64,000 bases of DNA from Cellulomonas soli (GCF_013409305.1 NZ_JACBZJ010000001.1:3162001-3226000); one strand, 5' to 3'; shown: positions 18,893 to 31,019, counted from the first letter of the stretch. Program-made: numbers and translations. Notes: generated by a model not told the origin, from the letters alone.

Positions 18893-20389
18893 GTGACGGC
18901 GAAGAGGCTGTCGTCTGCGCAGATGCAGCGCGTCGAGCTCGACGAGAGCCAGGCGGCCACCTCGGTCCTGCCCCTGGGGGACGGGCCTGCCGGGTACGAC
19001 CCGGGGGCGCGACGTCCACCCGCAGGGCGCGGGCCCGCGGGCGCGAGCGAGCGCGCGAGCCGTCCCGGGCGCACGACCCTGCTCGTCGTGATCGGGTCCG
19101 TGGTCGTCGCGGGCCTCGTGCTCTCCGCGGTCCTCGCCGTGCTGCATGCCCGCGAGGCGCGGCGTGCCGAGGTGATCGCGGCGGTGCCCGGCCTGGTGCG
19201 ACCGCTCGACACCCCGCCGCACGAGCTCTGGCGGGCCCCGGTCGCCTCCGCGGCGGACGAGGCCGTCCTGGTGTCCGGGGACACGCTGGTCGCCGTCGAC
19301 GACACCGACGGCGTGTGGCGGCTGTCCGGGTTCGACGTGACCGACGGCGGGCGACGGTGGTCGCTCGGGCTCGCCGACGTGGTGACGGCGCCGCGGACCA
19401 CGGGGGTCGCGAGCACCGCGGGCGTCACGGTCCGCTGCCCCTCCGACGGCGGTGACGTCGGGCCGCTCGTGGTGTGCACGCTCACCGGGCCGGACCCGCA
19501 GGTGTGGTTCGGCCGCGGCCAGGTCGTCGCCCTCGACGGCCTGGACGGCCACGAGGTGGGACGCTGGCCCGTCCCGGGTCGCTTGCTGGGTGCGGCCCGG
19601 CTCGCCGACGACGTGGTCGTGGTGCGCGCGGACGACCGTGGGGCCGTCCAGGTGGCCCGCCACGACGCCCGTACCGGCGCCGTCCGGTGGACGCGTCCCA
19701 CGGGCGACACGCTCCCGGCCTGGTCGACCTCGGTGTCGGTCCAGGTCCGCGCGACGACGTCGTTCGTGCTCGTGACAGGGTCGGCCGCTGCGGCGCTGGC
19801 CGCGGGTGACGGCACCGAGCTGGTCCCGACGGCGCAGTTCTCCTCGATCAGGCTGGTGGCGGTGCGCGACCATCTCGGGTCGTGGACCACGGCGGAGGGC
19901 GGCTGGTGGCGCGACGCGTCCGGGGCCCGGCTGTTCGCGCTGCCCGCGCTGCCGGCACCGGCGGTCACGGACGACGGGTCGGCGGACGACGTGATCGTGG
20001 TCGACACCGGTGCGGCGCTGCAGGGCGTCGACGCACGGTCCGGCCAGGAGCGGTGGACCCTCGAGCAGCGGCTCGACGCCGTCGCGCTCGTGTCGGGTCG
20101 ACTGGTCGTGGCGGGTGAGGACGGGTACGGCGTCCTGAACCCGGTCGACGGGCGCGTGCTGTGGACGACCCAGGTGGAGGGCCCGTTGCCGTGGCGTCCG
20201 GTGAGCGACGGTGCGCTGGTCCTCGCCCCCGGGGTGGCCCCGGGTGGTGGGCCCGGGTTGGTGGGGCTCGGCCTGCAGGACGGCGTCCGCTACTGGAGCG
20301 TGCCGCTGCCGGAAGGTGTGGTCGGCGTCAGCGGCGTCGCGGGTCATCTGCTGGTGCGCACGGCGCACGAGGTCCTGGTCCTGGGCTGA
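18893..20389 (+). CDS. Membrane-anchored PQQ-like beta-propeller protein (first copy)
   Basis: 498 residues, GTG start. A charged, Gly/Pro-rich cytoplasmic part (1-60) leads to one membrane helix (about 62-85). An extracellular repeat region follows with seven or so propeller blades marked by DARTGxxRW and DxxSGQERWTL motifs. Such domains resemble PQQ dehydrogenase or BamB blades but generally act as binding platforms; no PQQ-ligand set was recognised. It is similar in layout to the next gene. It may have its own leaderless promoter (TAGAGT) as well as operon read-through. Enzymatic function is not supported. Confidence 0.8.
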   Translation: MTAKRLSSAQMQRVELDESQAATSVLPLGDGPAGYDPGARRPPAGRGPAGASERASRPGRTTLLVVIGSVVVAGLVLSAVLAVLHAREARRAEVIAAVPGLVRPLDTPPHELWRAPVASAADEAVLVSGDTLVAVDDTDGVWRLSGFDVTDGGRRWSLGLADVVTAPRTTGVASTAGVTVRCPSDGGDVGPLVVCTLTGPDPQVWFGRGQVVALDGLDGHEVGRWPVPGRLLGAARLADDVVVVRADDRGAVQVARHDARTGAVRWTRPTGDTLPAWSTSVSVQVRATTSFVLVTGSAAAALAAGDGTELVPTAQFSSIRLVAVRDHLGSWTTAEGGWWRDASGARLFALPALPAPAVTDDGSADDVIVVDTGAALQGVDARSGQERWTLEQRLDAVALVSGRLVVAGEDGYGVLNPVDGRVLWTTQVEGPLPWRPVSDGALVLAPGVAPGGGPGLVGLGLQDGVRYWSVPLPEGVVGVSGVAGHLLVRTAHEVLVLG

Positions 20390-20397
20390 GCGGTCCC

Positions 20398-20421
20398 GTG
20401 ACCGTGACCGTGACTGTGACC
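20398..20421 (+). repeat. Hexanucleotide repeat (GTGACC)x4
   Basis: Four units GTGACC, GTGACC, GTGACT, GTGACC lie between the two propeller genes, just before the second gene's ribosome site. Each unit contains a GTG; none is in frame with the chosen start. Slippage here could alter initiation or spacing. Confidence 0.75.
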
Positions 20422-20479
20422 ATGGCCGGTGGCTCGGGCGGTGCGAGGAGGTGGTCCTACGCAGCATCCCGGAGCGTCG

Positions 20480-23844
<3,365 letters not shown>

Positions 23845-23859
23845 GCGGCTTCCCGGACT

Positions 23860-23887
23860 GCGCCGGGTCGGTGACCCCGACCGGCGC
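23860..23887 (+). terminator. Hairpin after leuA
   Basis: GCGCCGGGTCGG (23860-23871) pairs with CCGACCGGCGC (23877-23887) with one bulged G and a five-base loop, 16 bases after the leuA stop. No T-run follows, as is common in actinobacteria. Confidence 0.5.
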
Positions 23888-23992
23888 GGCCCGGGTGCGC
23901 AGGGACGGCCGCGGCGATCCCGTTGCCCCGCCCTGCGCGAAGACCCCGCGTCGCCGACACGTGTCGACCACAGCCGTGTCGGCGGCGCAGGG

Positions 23993-24019
23993 GAGAATGG
24001 TCCGGTGATCCGCGCATGA
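23993..24019 (+). promoter_or_regulatory. recO promoter box and four-codon mini-ORF
   Basis: GAGAAT (23993-23998) lies six bases before a GTG at 24005. That GTG opens a four-codon frame (GTG ATC CGC GCA TGA) whose stop overlaps the recO ATG as ATGA. With no ribosome site before recO, a leaderless mini-ORF delivering ribosomes to recO by termination-reinitiation is a reasonable reading. Confidence 0.4.
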
Positions 24020-24747
24020 GCCTCTACCGTGACGAGGCGCTCGTCCTGCGCACCCACAAGCTGGGCGAGGCCGACCGGATCGTCACGCTCCTGACCAGGC
24101 AGCACGGCAAGGTCCGTGCTGTCGGCAAGGGCGTGCGGCGCACGTCGTCCCGGTTCGGCTCCCGGCTCGAGCCGTTCATGCACGTCGACCTGCAGCTGAG
24201 CACGGGACGCAACCTCGACATCGTCACCCAGGCCGAGACCCTGGGTGCCTACGGGCGGCCGGTGTGCGAGGACTACGCGCTGTACACGGCCGGCACCGTG
24301 ATGCTCGAGACGGCCGAACGGCTCGTGGAGACCGAGCACGAGCCCGCGTTGCAGCAGTACTGGCTCCTGGTCGGCGCCGTGCGGGCGCTCGCCGGGCGCG
24401 AGCACACGCCGGGCCTGGTGCTCGACTCGTACCTGCTGCGGGCGCTCGCGGTCGCGGGCTGGGCGCCGTCGTTCACCGACTGCGCGCGGTGCGGCGCGGT
24501 CGGGCCGCACCACGCGTTCGCGATCGCCTCGGGTGGTGCGGTGTGCCAGGCGTGCCGGCCGCCGGGTGCCGCGGCCCCCGCACCGGAGACGTTCGTGCTG
24601 CTCGCGGCGCTGCTCGCCGGTGACTGGTCGGTCGCCGACGCGAGCGCCGAGCGGCACCGCGGCGAGGGCAACGGCCTGGTCGCCGCCTACTGCCAGTTCC
24701 ACCTCGAGCGCCAGCTGCGCTCGCTCCCGATGGTCGAGAGGGTCTAG
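24016..24747 (+). CDS. recO: DNA repair protein RecO
   Basis: 243 residues, standard length. The N-terminal OB fold begins [22 protein letters not shown], diagnostic for RecO, followed by [19 protein letters not shown] helical domain holds a four-Cys zinc site: Cys156, Cys159, Cys177 and Cys180. RecO with RecR loads RecA onto SSB-coated single strands and anneals DNA in RecF-pathway repair. ATG 24016 is the first start matching the conserved N terminus. The stop directly abuts the uppS ATG with no gap, the usual actinobacterial recO-uppS pair. Confidence 0.96.
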   Translation: MSLYRDEALVLRTHKLGEADRIVTLLTRQHGKVRAVGKGVRRTSSRFGSRLEPFMHVDLQLSTGRNLDIVTQAETLGAYGRPVCEDYALYTAGTVMLETAERLVETEHEPALQQYWLLVGAVRALAGREHTPGLVLDSYLLRALAVAGWAPSFTDCARCGAVGPHHAFAIASGGAVCQACRPPGAAAPAPETFVLLAALLAGDWSVADASAERHRGEGNGLVAAYCQFHLERQLRSLPMVERV

Positions 24748-25524
24748 ATGCCGGTCCCACCCCCGCCCCACCCCAGCGGCGCGCGTCCGCCGGCGATCCC
24801 GAAGCAGTTCGTGCCGCGGCACGTGGCCGTCGTCATGGACGGCAACGGTCGCTGGGCCAACGCCCGGGGGCTGCCGCGCACCGAGGGGCACGCCGCGGGG
24901 GAGGCCTCCCTGCTGGACGTCGTGGCCGGCGCGATCGAGATCGGCGTGGAGTACGTGTCGGCGTACGCGTTCTCCACGGAGAACTGGTCGCGCTCGCCCG
25001 AGGAGGTGCGCTTCCTCATGGGGTTCAACCGGGACGTGCTGCGTCGTCGCCGTGACGTGATGAACGACTGGGGTGTGCGGGTCCGTTGGGCGGGCCGGCG
25101 CCCGCGGCTGTGGCGCTCGGTGATCGCCGAGCTCGAGGAGGCCGAGCGGCTGACCGCCGGGAACTCGACCTGCACGCTGACCATGTGCGTGAACTACGGC
25201 GGTCGCGCCGAGATCGCCGACGCCGCCAAGGCGATCGCGATGGACGTCGCGGCCGGCCGCCTCAAGGCGGACCGCGTGAACGAGAAGACCGTCCAGCGTT
25301 ACCTCGACGAGCCGGACCTGCCGGACGTCGACCTGTTCCTGCGCTCCTCGGGCGAGCAACGCACGTCGAACTTCATGCTCTGGCAGGCGGCCTACGCCGA
25401 GCTGGTGTTCCTCGACGAGCCGTGGCCGGACGTGGACCGACGGCACCTGTGGCGGGCCGTGGAGACCTACGCCCGGCGGGATCGCCGCTACGGCGGCGCG
25501 ATCGACGCACCGACCCCCGCCTGA
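24748..25524 (+). CDS. uppS: Isoprenyl transferase (cis-prenyl diphosphate synthase, UppS family)
   Basis: 258 residues. A Pro-rich N terminus precedes [20 protein letters not shown] with catalytic Asp31 and the DGNGRW motif (31-36), AFSTENWSR, and the C-terminal [15 protein letters not shown] and ELVF-WPD signatures. It adds isopentenyl diphosphate in cis to make the long polyprenyl diphosphate carrier for peptidoglycan and other wall polymers (decaprenyl in many actinobacteria). It starts immediately after the recO stop, so it is probably coupled. The product chain length cannot be read from sequence. Confidence 0.96.
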   Translation: MPVPPPPHPSGARPPAIPKQFVPRHVAVVMDGNGRWANARGLPRTEGHAAGEASLLDVVAGAIEIGVEYVSAYAFSTENWSRSPEEVRFLMGFNRDVLRRRRDVMNDWGVRVRWAGRRPRLWRSVIAELEEAERLTAGNSTCTLTMCVNYGGRAEIADAAKAIAMDVAAGRLKADRVNEKTVQRYLDEPDLPDVDLFLRSSGEQRTSNFMLWQAAYAELVFLDEPWPDVDRRHLWRAVETYARRDRRYGGAIDAPTPA

Positions 25525-25561
25525 TCGGCGCCGGGCCGTGCCCGTGCAGGTGGCGGCCCGT

Positions 25562-25567
25562 TAGGGT
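25562..25567 (+). promoter_or_regulatory. -10-like box TAGGGT before a leaderless ATG
   Basis: Six bases before ATG 25574; the spacing favours this ATG over GTG 25571, which would be only three bases from the box. Confidence 0.5.
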
Positions 25568-25573
25568 CGGGTG

Positions 25574-25960
25574 ATGACCGTCTCGGTGGGCATGGTGACC
25601 TTCGACACGCGTGACGCCCGGGCGCTCGCCACCTGGTGGGCGCGGCAGCTCGACGGCCAGGTGCACGACCAGGACGACGGCTGGTTCGTGTTCGTGGTAC
25701 CCGCCGCGGGGGGCACGCCGCTGGGGTTCCAGCGTGTCGAGGACCCCACGCCGGGCAAGAACCGCGGGCATGTCGACGTGCACGCGGTCGACCGGGACGC
25801 TGAGGTCGCGCGGCACGAGCACGAGGGGTTCGTCTGGGCGGTCCTCGAGGACCCGGACGGCAACCAGTTCTGCGTGCTGCCCGCACCGCAGGAATCCCGG
25901 GTCGAACAGCCCCAGGTCGACGAGCCCGAGGCGGACGGGCCCGCGCAGGTCAGTCCCTGA
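25574..25960 (+). CDS. VOC-superfamily (glyoxalase/bleomycin-resistance-like) protein
   Basis: 128 residues, a single VOC module: VSVGMVTFDTRDARALATWWARQLDG at the start and VLEDPDGNQFCVLPA near the end, with the GFQRVEDPTPGKNRGHVDVH middle typical of the glyoxalase_6-like group. Such small proteins bind or convert small molecules; the substrate is unknown. The metal-ligand pattern is incomplete to the eye. A predicted leaderless start (TAGGGT box) gives it its own transcript. Its last 11 bases overlap the convergent DedA-family gene. Confidence 0.8.
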   Translation: MTVSVGMVTFDTRDARALATWWARQLDGQVHDQDDGWFVFVVPAAGGTPLGFQRVEDPTPGKNRGHVDVHAVDRDAEVARHEHEGFVWAVLEDPDGNQFCVLPAPQESRVEQPQVDEPEADGPAQVSP

Positions 25961-26525
25961 CGGCCTCGGTCGCCACGAGTGCGGCGCCCTGCGCCGCGGG
26001 TGCGGCCGGGTCGGCGACGGCCGCGCGCCGGGTGCGCCAGCGCAGCACCACGCCGACCGCGACCGCGAGCAGGACCACCGCGAGCGCCCACGGCGAGGCG
26101 GCTGCGAGCCGGACCGCTCCCCACACGGCGCCGAGCCCGACGGTGCCCCAGATGACCGCCCAGGCGGCAGCTCCCGGCAGCGAGGCGAGCGTGAACCGCA
26201 GGTAGGGCATCCGCAGCAGGCCGGCGGCGAGCATCACGGCGGTCTGCAGTCCGACGGTCACGTAGGCGGCGGTGACGGCGACGGGCCCCCAGCGGTGCAC
26301 GAGCGCGCGCCCGCGGCGTGCGCCGGGGGTCGCCGACCAGCCGTCGGCCCGTACCAGCAGGGCGCGCCACCACGCGGGGCCGCGACCGGAGGTGCCGACG
26401 CGGGTGACGGCGCGGGCCAGCCAGTACGTGCCGTGGGACCGCGCGAGCACGATGAGGAAGAGGGCGGCGAGCACACCGGCGATCGGCAGGCCGCCGAGCC
26501 CGTACGCCTCCGCCACGTCCGTCAT
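25950..26525 (-). CDS. DedA/VTT-family membrane protein
   Basis: 191 residues with about four to five hydrophobic helices. The middle region (ALVHRWGPVAVTAAYVTVGLQTAVMLAAGLLRMPYLRF) matches the DedA/VTT pattern of a re-entrant loop with a G-x-x-x-G-rich helix. The family includes lipid scramblase-like and proton-linked envelope proteins. ATG 26525 is preferred because TAGGAT lies seven bases upstream; an in-frame GTG at 26531 is only one base from that box. The gene converges on and overlaps the VOC gene. The Arg and catalytic acidic residues of DedA are only partly recognisable. Confidence 0.75.
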   Translation of the reverse strand: MTDVAEAYGLGGLPIAGVLAALFLIVLARSHGTYWLARAVTRVGTSGRGPAWWRALLVRADGWSATPGARRGRALVHRWGPVAVTAAYVTVGLQTAVMLAAGLLRMPYLRFTLASLPGAAAWAVIWGTVGLGAVWGAVRLAAASPWALAVVLLAVAVGVVLRWRTRRAAVADPAAPAAQGAALVATEAVRD

Positions 26526-26532
26526 GGCCACG

Positions 26533-26538
26533 ATCCTA
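26533..26538 (-). promoter_or_regulatory. -10-like box TAGGAT for the DedA-family gene
   Basis: On the minus strand TAGGAT ends seven bases before ATG 26525, matching the leaderless geometry seen elsewhere in the window. Confidence 0.5.
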
Positions 26539-27525
26539 GCCGCTTGTGAGGGTCGCCTTACCTGTACGCGGGGTCTTGTCGGTCACGTCCGGCAGGCAGA
26601 CCGGCTCGTCCTGCACGTCGTCGACGATGAGCAGGTCGTCGACCAGGTCCGGGTGCGGGTCGCCGGCGGGTACCGGTCGACGCAGCACCGGGTGCAGCAC
26701 CGCGACCGCGGCGTAGAGCACGATGGCGAGCACCACGATGGTCGCCCCGGGCGGGATGTCCTGCCAGTAGGTGAGCACGAGCCCGACGATGCTGACCCCG
26801 GCCCCCACGCCGCTGGCCAGGAGCATCGTCCGGCTGAACGAGCGGGCCACGATCTGCGCGATCGCGACCGGGACGATCATGAGCGCGCTGACCAGCAGTG
26901 CGCCGACGACGCGCATGGCCACCGTCACGGTGAGCGCGGCGAGCGTGGCGACGACCATCGACAGCACGCGCACGGGTAGCCCGCTCGCCCGGGCGAACTC
27001 CTCGTCCTGGCTCACGGCGAACAGCGCGTGCCGCAGGCCGACACCGACGACGAGGATGAGCACGGCGAGCGCGACCGTCCAGGCCAGGTCGGCGCTCGAC
27101 ACCGTGGAGATGGACCCGAACAGGTAGCTGACCAGGTTGGCGTTGGTGCCGCCCGCCACCTTGATGAGCAGCACGCCACCGGCGATGCCGCCGTAGAACA
27201 TGAGCGCGAGCGCCAGGTCGCCGCTCGTGCGTCCTCGTTCGCGCACGAGCTCGATGACGACGGACCCGACGACGGCGGCCACGACGGCACCGGGCAGCGC
27301 GAGGGAGTCCTGGGGGACGAGCCCCGCCCAGCTGCCCACGAGCCAGCCGAGCGCGACACCGGTGAGCGCGACGTGGCCGATGCCGTCGCCCATGAGCGCC
27401 ATCCGGCGCTGCACGAGGAACGTGCCGACGACGGGCGCGGCGGCCCCGACGATCAGCGCGACCAGCATGGCGCGCTGCATGAGGGGGGAGGCGAGCATCT
27501 GCGCGACCTGGGCCCAGTCGATCAC
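26536..27525 (-). CDS. znuB: Zinc/manganese-type ABC transporter permease (ZnuB-like)
   Basis: 329 residues with eight to nine hydrophobic helices. The region RRMALMGDGIGHVALTGVALGW is the ABC-3 family signature of ZnuB/MntB permeases. GTG 27525 overlaps the ATPase stop as GTGA. The C-terminal tail (after about 290) is charged and disordered. It forms the membrane channel for the ATPase encoded upstream and the lipoprotein before that. Zinc rather than manganese is inferred from the Zur-like box at the operon start. Confidence 0.92.
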   Translation of the reverse strand: MIDWAQVAQMLASPLMQRAMLVALIVGAAAPVVGTFLVQRRMALMGDGIGHVALTGVALGWLVGSWAGLVPQDSLALPGAVVAAVVGSVVIELVRERGRTSGDLALALMFYGGIAGGVLLIKVAGGTNANLVSYLFGSISTVSSADLAWTVALAVLILVVGVGLRHALFAVSQDEEFARASGLPVRVLSMVVATLAALTVTVAMRVVGALLVSALMIVPVAIAQIVARSFSRTMLLASGVGAGVSIVGLVLTYWQDIPPGATIVVLAIVLYAAVAVLHPVLRRPVPAGDPHPDLVDDLLIVDDVQDEPVCLPDVTDKTPRTGKATLTSG

Positions 27526-28340
27526 GGGGTGACCTCCACGGAGAGCGTCGGGCCCGTGCCCGGCGGGGTCGGGTCGGGGTGGGCGTGCGTGTGGTCGTGG
27601 TGCGCGGAGGCGTGGTCGCTGCGCGGCTGCGGTGGCGGGCCGTCGTGCGCGACCCTGCCGTGCCGCAGGACGATCGCGCGCTGGATCAGCGGGGCGAACG
27701 GGCCGAGCTCGTGCAGGATCACCACGACCGTCGTGCCGCCCTCGTGCAGCCGGGCGACCGTCTCGACGAACGTGGACTGGGTCGGCACGTCGATGCCGGA
27801 CGTGGGCTCGTCGAGCACGAGCAGCTCGGGCTCGCGGACGAGGGCGCGGGCGATGAGCACGCGCTGCTGCTGGCCGCCCGACAGCTCGTGCACCCGGCGC
27901 TGCGCCTTGTCGGCCATGCCGACGTCGACGAGCGCGGCCAGGGCGCGTCGGCGGGCTCCGCGCGGCAGGCGCAGGGTGCGACCGTGCAGCAGGCCGGAGG
28001 TCACGACCTCCAGCGCGGTGGCGGGGATGCCGGACGCGGCGGGCAGGCGCTGCGGGACGTAGCCGACGCGGTCCCAGGGTGCGGAGGGGCCGAGCGGCTC
28101 GCCGAACAGGCGCACCTGCCCCCCGCTGGTGGGCACCACGCCGAGCAGCGAGCGCACGAGGGTCGACTTGCCCGAGCCGTTCGCGCCGAGCAGCGCAAGC
28201 ACCTCCCCGCGGCGCACCGTCAGGTCGATGCCGCTGAGGATGCGCTGGCTGCCGAGCGTGACGGACAGGTCCCGGGCCTCGACGACGGGTGTCGGGGCGG
28301 TGGCGTCCGTGGTGGCCGCGCGTGCGGTGTCGGTGCTCAC
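27522..28340 (-). CDS. znuC: Zinc/manganese-type ABC transporter ATPase (ZnuC-like) with His-rich tail
   Basis: 272 residues. Walker A GANGSGKST (52-60), signature LSGGQQQR, Walker B LLVLDEPTSGID and the His switch are all present. The last 30 residues contain the His cluster HASAHHDHTHAHPD (seven His in 14 residues), an accessory metal-binding tail not needed for ATPase activity. GTG 28340 overlaps the lipoprotein stop by GTGA, and its own stop overlaps the permease start by GTGA, so all three genes are coupled. Confidence 0.93.
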   Translation of the reverse strand: MSTDTARAATTDATAPTPVVEARDLSVTLGSQRILSGIDLTVRRGEVLALLGANGSGKSTLVRSLLGVVPTSGGQVRLFGEPLGPSAPWDRVGYVPQRLPAASGIPATALEVVTSGLLHGRTLRLPRGARRRALAALVDVGMADKAQRRVHELSGGQQQRVLIARALVREPELLVLDEPTSGIDVPTQSTFVETVARLHEGGTTVVVILHELGPFAPLIQRAIVLRHGRVAHDGPPPQPRSDHASAHHDHTHAHPDPTPPGTGPTLSVEVTP

Positions 28341-29302
28341 GAGCAGGACGATGCCACGGACAGGGCCTCGAGGTTGGCCTGCGCGATGGTGAAGTAGTCG
28401 GCGCCCTCCTCGGTGACACCCTCGATGGGGTCGAGCACGGCGGCCTGGATCCCGAGGTCGTCGGCGAGGGTCTGGGCGACCTTGGGGCTGACGAGCGTCT
28501 CGAAGAACACGGTGGTCACCCCGGCGTCGCTGATCACCTGCTCGACCTGCGCGAGGCGGGCGGGCGACGGCTCGGCCTCGGGGTCGATGCCGGAGATGGC
28601 GACCTGCTCGAGGTCGTAGCGTGCGGCGAGGTAGCCGAACGCGGCGTGCGCGGTCACGAAGGTGCGCTGCGTGCAGGTGGCGAGCGTCGTCTCGTACTGC
28701 GCGTCGAGGTCCTCGAACCGCTGGGTCAGCGCGGCCGCGTTGGTCCGGAAGTCGTCTTCCGCGGACGGGTCGAGCCTGGTCAGCTCGTCGGCGACGGCCT
28801 GGACGAGACCGGGCATCAGGCTGGGGTCGAGCCAGAAGTGCGGGTCGAGGGTGCCGTGGGGGTCCTCCTCGCCCTCGTCCTCGCCCGCGGCGGCTTCCTG
28901 CAGCGTGACGACGTCGGCGGCGTCGAGCGTGGCGGCCGGTGCGGCCTCGTCGACGGCGTCGTCGACCGCTGCCTGGAACCCGGACAGGTACACGACGAGG
29001 TCGGCCGAGCCGAGCTGGGCGACCTGGGCGGGGGAGAGCTCGACGTCGTGCGGCTCGGCGCCGGGCGGGGTGAGCGAGCCGACGCTGACGTGCTCGCCTC
29101 CGACCTGCTCGACGACCATCTGCAGCGGGTAGAACGAGGCGAGGACGTCGAGCTCGGCGCCCGAGTCTCCCGAGGCCCCCGTGGTGCTGCCGCAGGCCGC
29201 CAGGGTCAGGGCGAGGCCGGTCGCCCCGGCGGTCGCGGCGAGGCGGTGGCGGAAGGCCCGGGGTGCCCGCGCGGAGGCGGGGGAGGGCGACGCGAAGATC
29301 AT
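28337..29302 (-). CDS. znuA: Zinc-binding lipoprotein of ABC importer (ZnuA-like)
   Basis: 321 residues. The signal peptide ends in a lipobox LTLAAC with Cys37. The cluster A-I metal-binding fold shows its ligands: His in the GAEPHDVEL loop, His in LDPHFWLDP, His in VTAHAAFGYL and an acidic residue in FFETL. A short acidic/His insert (AGEDEGEEDPHG) stands for the zinc-collecting loop. ATG 29302 is chosen because a -10-like box lies seven bases upstream, implying leaderless mRNA; upstream in-frame ATGs would fall inside the promoter. It captures metal outside the membrane for the ZnuCB pair. Confidence 0.92.
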   Translation of the reverse strand: MIFASPSPASARAPRAFRHRLAATAGATGLALTLAACGSTTGASGDSGAELDVLASFYPLQMVVEQVGGEHVSVGSLTPPGAEPHDVELSPAQVAQLGSADLVVYLSGFQAAVDDAVDEAAPAATLDAADVVTLQEAAAGEDEGEEDPHGTLDPHFWLDPSLMPGLVQAVADELTRLDPSAEDDFRTNAAALTQRFEDLDAQYETTLATCTQRTFVTAHAAFGYLAARYDLEQVAISGIDPEAEPSPARLAQVEQVISDAGVTTVFFETLVSPKVAQTLADDLGIQAAVLDPIEGVTEEGADYFTIAQANLEALSVASSCS

Positions 29303-29338
29303 GACGATCATTCTCATCAAGACGAGAACCGTTGTCAA
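29302..29338 (-). promoter_or_regulatory. znuACB promoter with Zur-like operator
   Basis: On the minus strand: -35 TTGACA (29338-29333), 17-base spacer, -10 GAGAAT (29315-29310), then seven bases to ATG 29302. The 15-mer TGAGAATGATCGTCA (29316-29302) covers the -10 and matches TGANAATGATNNTCA, the actinobacterial Zur/Fur-type box. Zur with zinc would block polymerase here. Confidence 0.7.
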
Positions 29339-29425
29339 AACGCTGCGAGGCCCCGACGGGTAGCCTGGACGACGCTCGCCCGCTGCACCCAGCCGCGGGC
29401 CACCGTCCCTCTGGAGTGATCGATC

Positions 29426-30811
29426 GTGGCTGCGCCTTCCCGTCTGGATTCCGTCGTCTCCCTCGCCAAGCGCCGGGGGTTCGTCTTCCCCAGCGGCGAG
29501 ATCTACGGAGGGACGCGCTCCGCGTGGGACTACGGCCCGCTCGGCGTCGAGCTCAAGGAGAACATCAAGCGTCAGTGGTGGCGCACGATGGTCACCAGCC
29601 GTGACGACATCGTCGGGCTCGACTCCTCGGTGATCCTGCCCCGCCAGGTGTGGGTCGCCTCCGGTCACGTCGGGGTCTTCACCGACCCGCTCACCGAGTG
29701 CCTCTCGTGCCACAAGCGGTTCCGCGAGGACCAGATGCTCGAGGAGTTCGAGGAGAAGAAGGGCCGCGCCCCCGAGGGCGGCCTCGCCGAGATCGCCTGC
29801 GCCAACTGCGGAACCCGCGGGCAGTGGACCGAGCCGCGCGACTTCAACATGATGCTCAAGACCTACCTCGGCCCCGTCGAGGACGAGTCCGGGCTGCACT
29901 ACCTGCGCCCCGAGACCGCACAGGGCATCTTCGTGAACTTCGCCAACGTGCTCACCGCCGCCCGCAAGAAGCCGCCGTTCGGCATCGGGCAGATCGGCAA
30001 GTCGTTCCGCAACGAGATCACGCCCGGCAACTTCATCTTCCGCACGCGCGAGTTCGAGCAGATGGAGATGGAGTTCTTCGTCGAGCCCGGCACCGACGAG
30101 GACTGGCACCAGTACTGGATCGACGCGCGCACCGCCTGGTACACCGACCTGGGCATCAGCCGCGACAACCTGCGCCTCTACGAGCACCCGTCCGAGAAGC
30201 TCTCGCACTACTCCAAGCGCACGGTCGACATCGAGTACCGCTTCGGGTTCCAGGGCAGCGAGTGGGGCGAGCTCGAGGGCATCGCCAACCGGACCGACTT
30301 CGACCTGACGACGCACACCGAGCACTCCGGGCAGGACCTGTCGTACTTCGACCAGGCCAAGAACGAGCGCTACGTGCCCTACGTCATCGAGCCGGCGGCC
30401 GGCCTGACCCGCTCGCTCATGGCGTTCCTCGTCGAGTCGTACACCGAGGACCAGGCGCCCAACACCAAGGGCGGCGTCGACACCCGCGTCGTGCTCAAGC
30501 TCGACCCGCGCCTGGCGCCGGTCAAGGCCGCGGTGCTGCCGCTGTCGCGCAACGAGCAGCTCTCGCCCAAGGCCCGCGACCTCGCCGCCGAGCTGCGCAA
30601 GAACTGGAACGTCGACTTCGACGACGCCGGCGCCATCGGACGCCGCTACCGCCGGCAGGACGAGATCGGCACCCCGTTCTGCATCACGGTCGACTTCGAC
30701 ACGCTGGACGACCAGGCCGTCACGATCCGCCACCGCGACGACATGTCGCAGCAGCGCGTCGCGCTCGACCAGGTCACCGGGTACCTCGCGCAGCGCCTCG
30801 TCGGCGCCTGA
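29426..30811 (+). CDS. glyS: Glycine--tRNA ligase (alpha2 type)
   Basis: 461 residues, class II synthetase of the archaeal/eukaryal-like single-chain type usual in actinobacteria. It begins [23 protein letters not shown]. Motif 2 ([25 protein letters not shown]), the zinc-ribbon insert (CLSCHKRF and CANCG) and motif 3 with the anticodon-binding domain ([14 protein letters not shown] to [11 protein letters not shown]) follow. It charges tRNA-Gly. GTG 29426 has CTGGAG upstream. It is divergent from znuA; a TAGCCT box at 29361 may be its promoter, leaving a leader of about 50 bases. Confidence 0.97.
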   Translation: MAAPSRLDSVVSLAKRRGFVFPSGEIYGGTRSAWDYGPLGVELKENIKRQWWRTMVTSRDDIVGLDSSVILPRQVWVASGHVGVFTDPLTECLSCHKRFREDQMLEEFEEKKGRAPEGGLAEIACANCGTRGQWTEPRDFNMMLKTYLGPVEDESGLHYLRPETAQGIFVNFANVLTAARKKPPFGIGQIGKSFRNEITPGNFIFRTREFEQMEMEFFVEPGTDEDWHQYWIDARTAWYTDLGISRDNLRLYEHPSEKLSHYSKRTVDIEYRFGFQGSEWGELEGIANRTDFDLTTHTEHSGQDLSYFDQAKNERYVPYVIEPAAGLTRSLMAFLVESYTEDQAPNTKGGVDTRVVLKLDPRLAPVKAAVLPLSRNEQLSPKARDLAAELRKNWNVDFDDAGAIGRRYRRQDEIGTPFCITVDFDTLDDQAVTIRHRDDMSQQRVALDQVTGYLAQRLVGA

Positions 30812-30821
30812 GATGACCGCG

Positions 30822-30866
30822 CAGGACGGGTCCGCTGCGCTCGCGCACGGCGGCGGACCCGTCCTG
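30822..30866 (+). terminator. 14-bp stem terminator after glyS
   Basis: CAGGACGGGTCCGC (30822-30835) pairs perfectly with GCGGACCCGTCCTG (30853-30866), loop 17 bases, 10 bases after the glyS stop. The rest of the gap to 31078 holds the sites listed below and nothing else recognised. Confidence 0.75.
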
Positions 30867-31007
30867 GACGCCGCAGGCTGGGCGACCTGGGTCGTCGGAC
30901 CGGAGTACCCCTCCCGGGTCGCCCGGGCGAGCCTGCGCGCCGCGTCGCCGGTGCTCCTCGTGCTCCCGCTGGTCGCCTCCCAGCAGGTCGCGGCAGCCGT
31001 CCACCCG

Positions 31008-31019
31008 TGACATCCGTCA
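31008..31019. promoter_or_regulatory. Inverted repeat TGAC-N4-GTCA upstream of ABC/two-component operon
   Basis: TGACATCCGTCA, followed by GTGACGGG at 31030, lies about 60 bases before the ABC ATPase start. It is a candidate operator for the response regulator encoded in the same gene group; this is inference. Confidence 0.35.

Noticed and set aside
30813..31010. Small plus-strand frame of 65 codons after glyS
   Set aside because: Its first third is the perfect terminator hairpin, there is no ribosome site, and the residues match nothing recognised.
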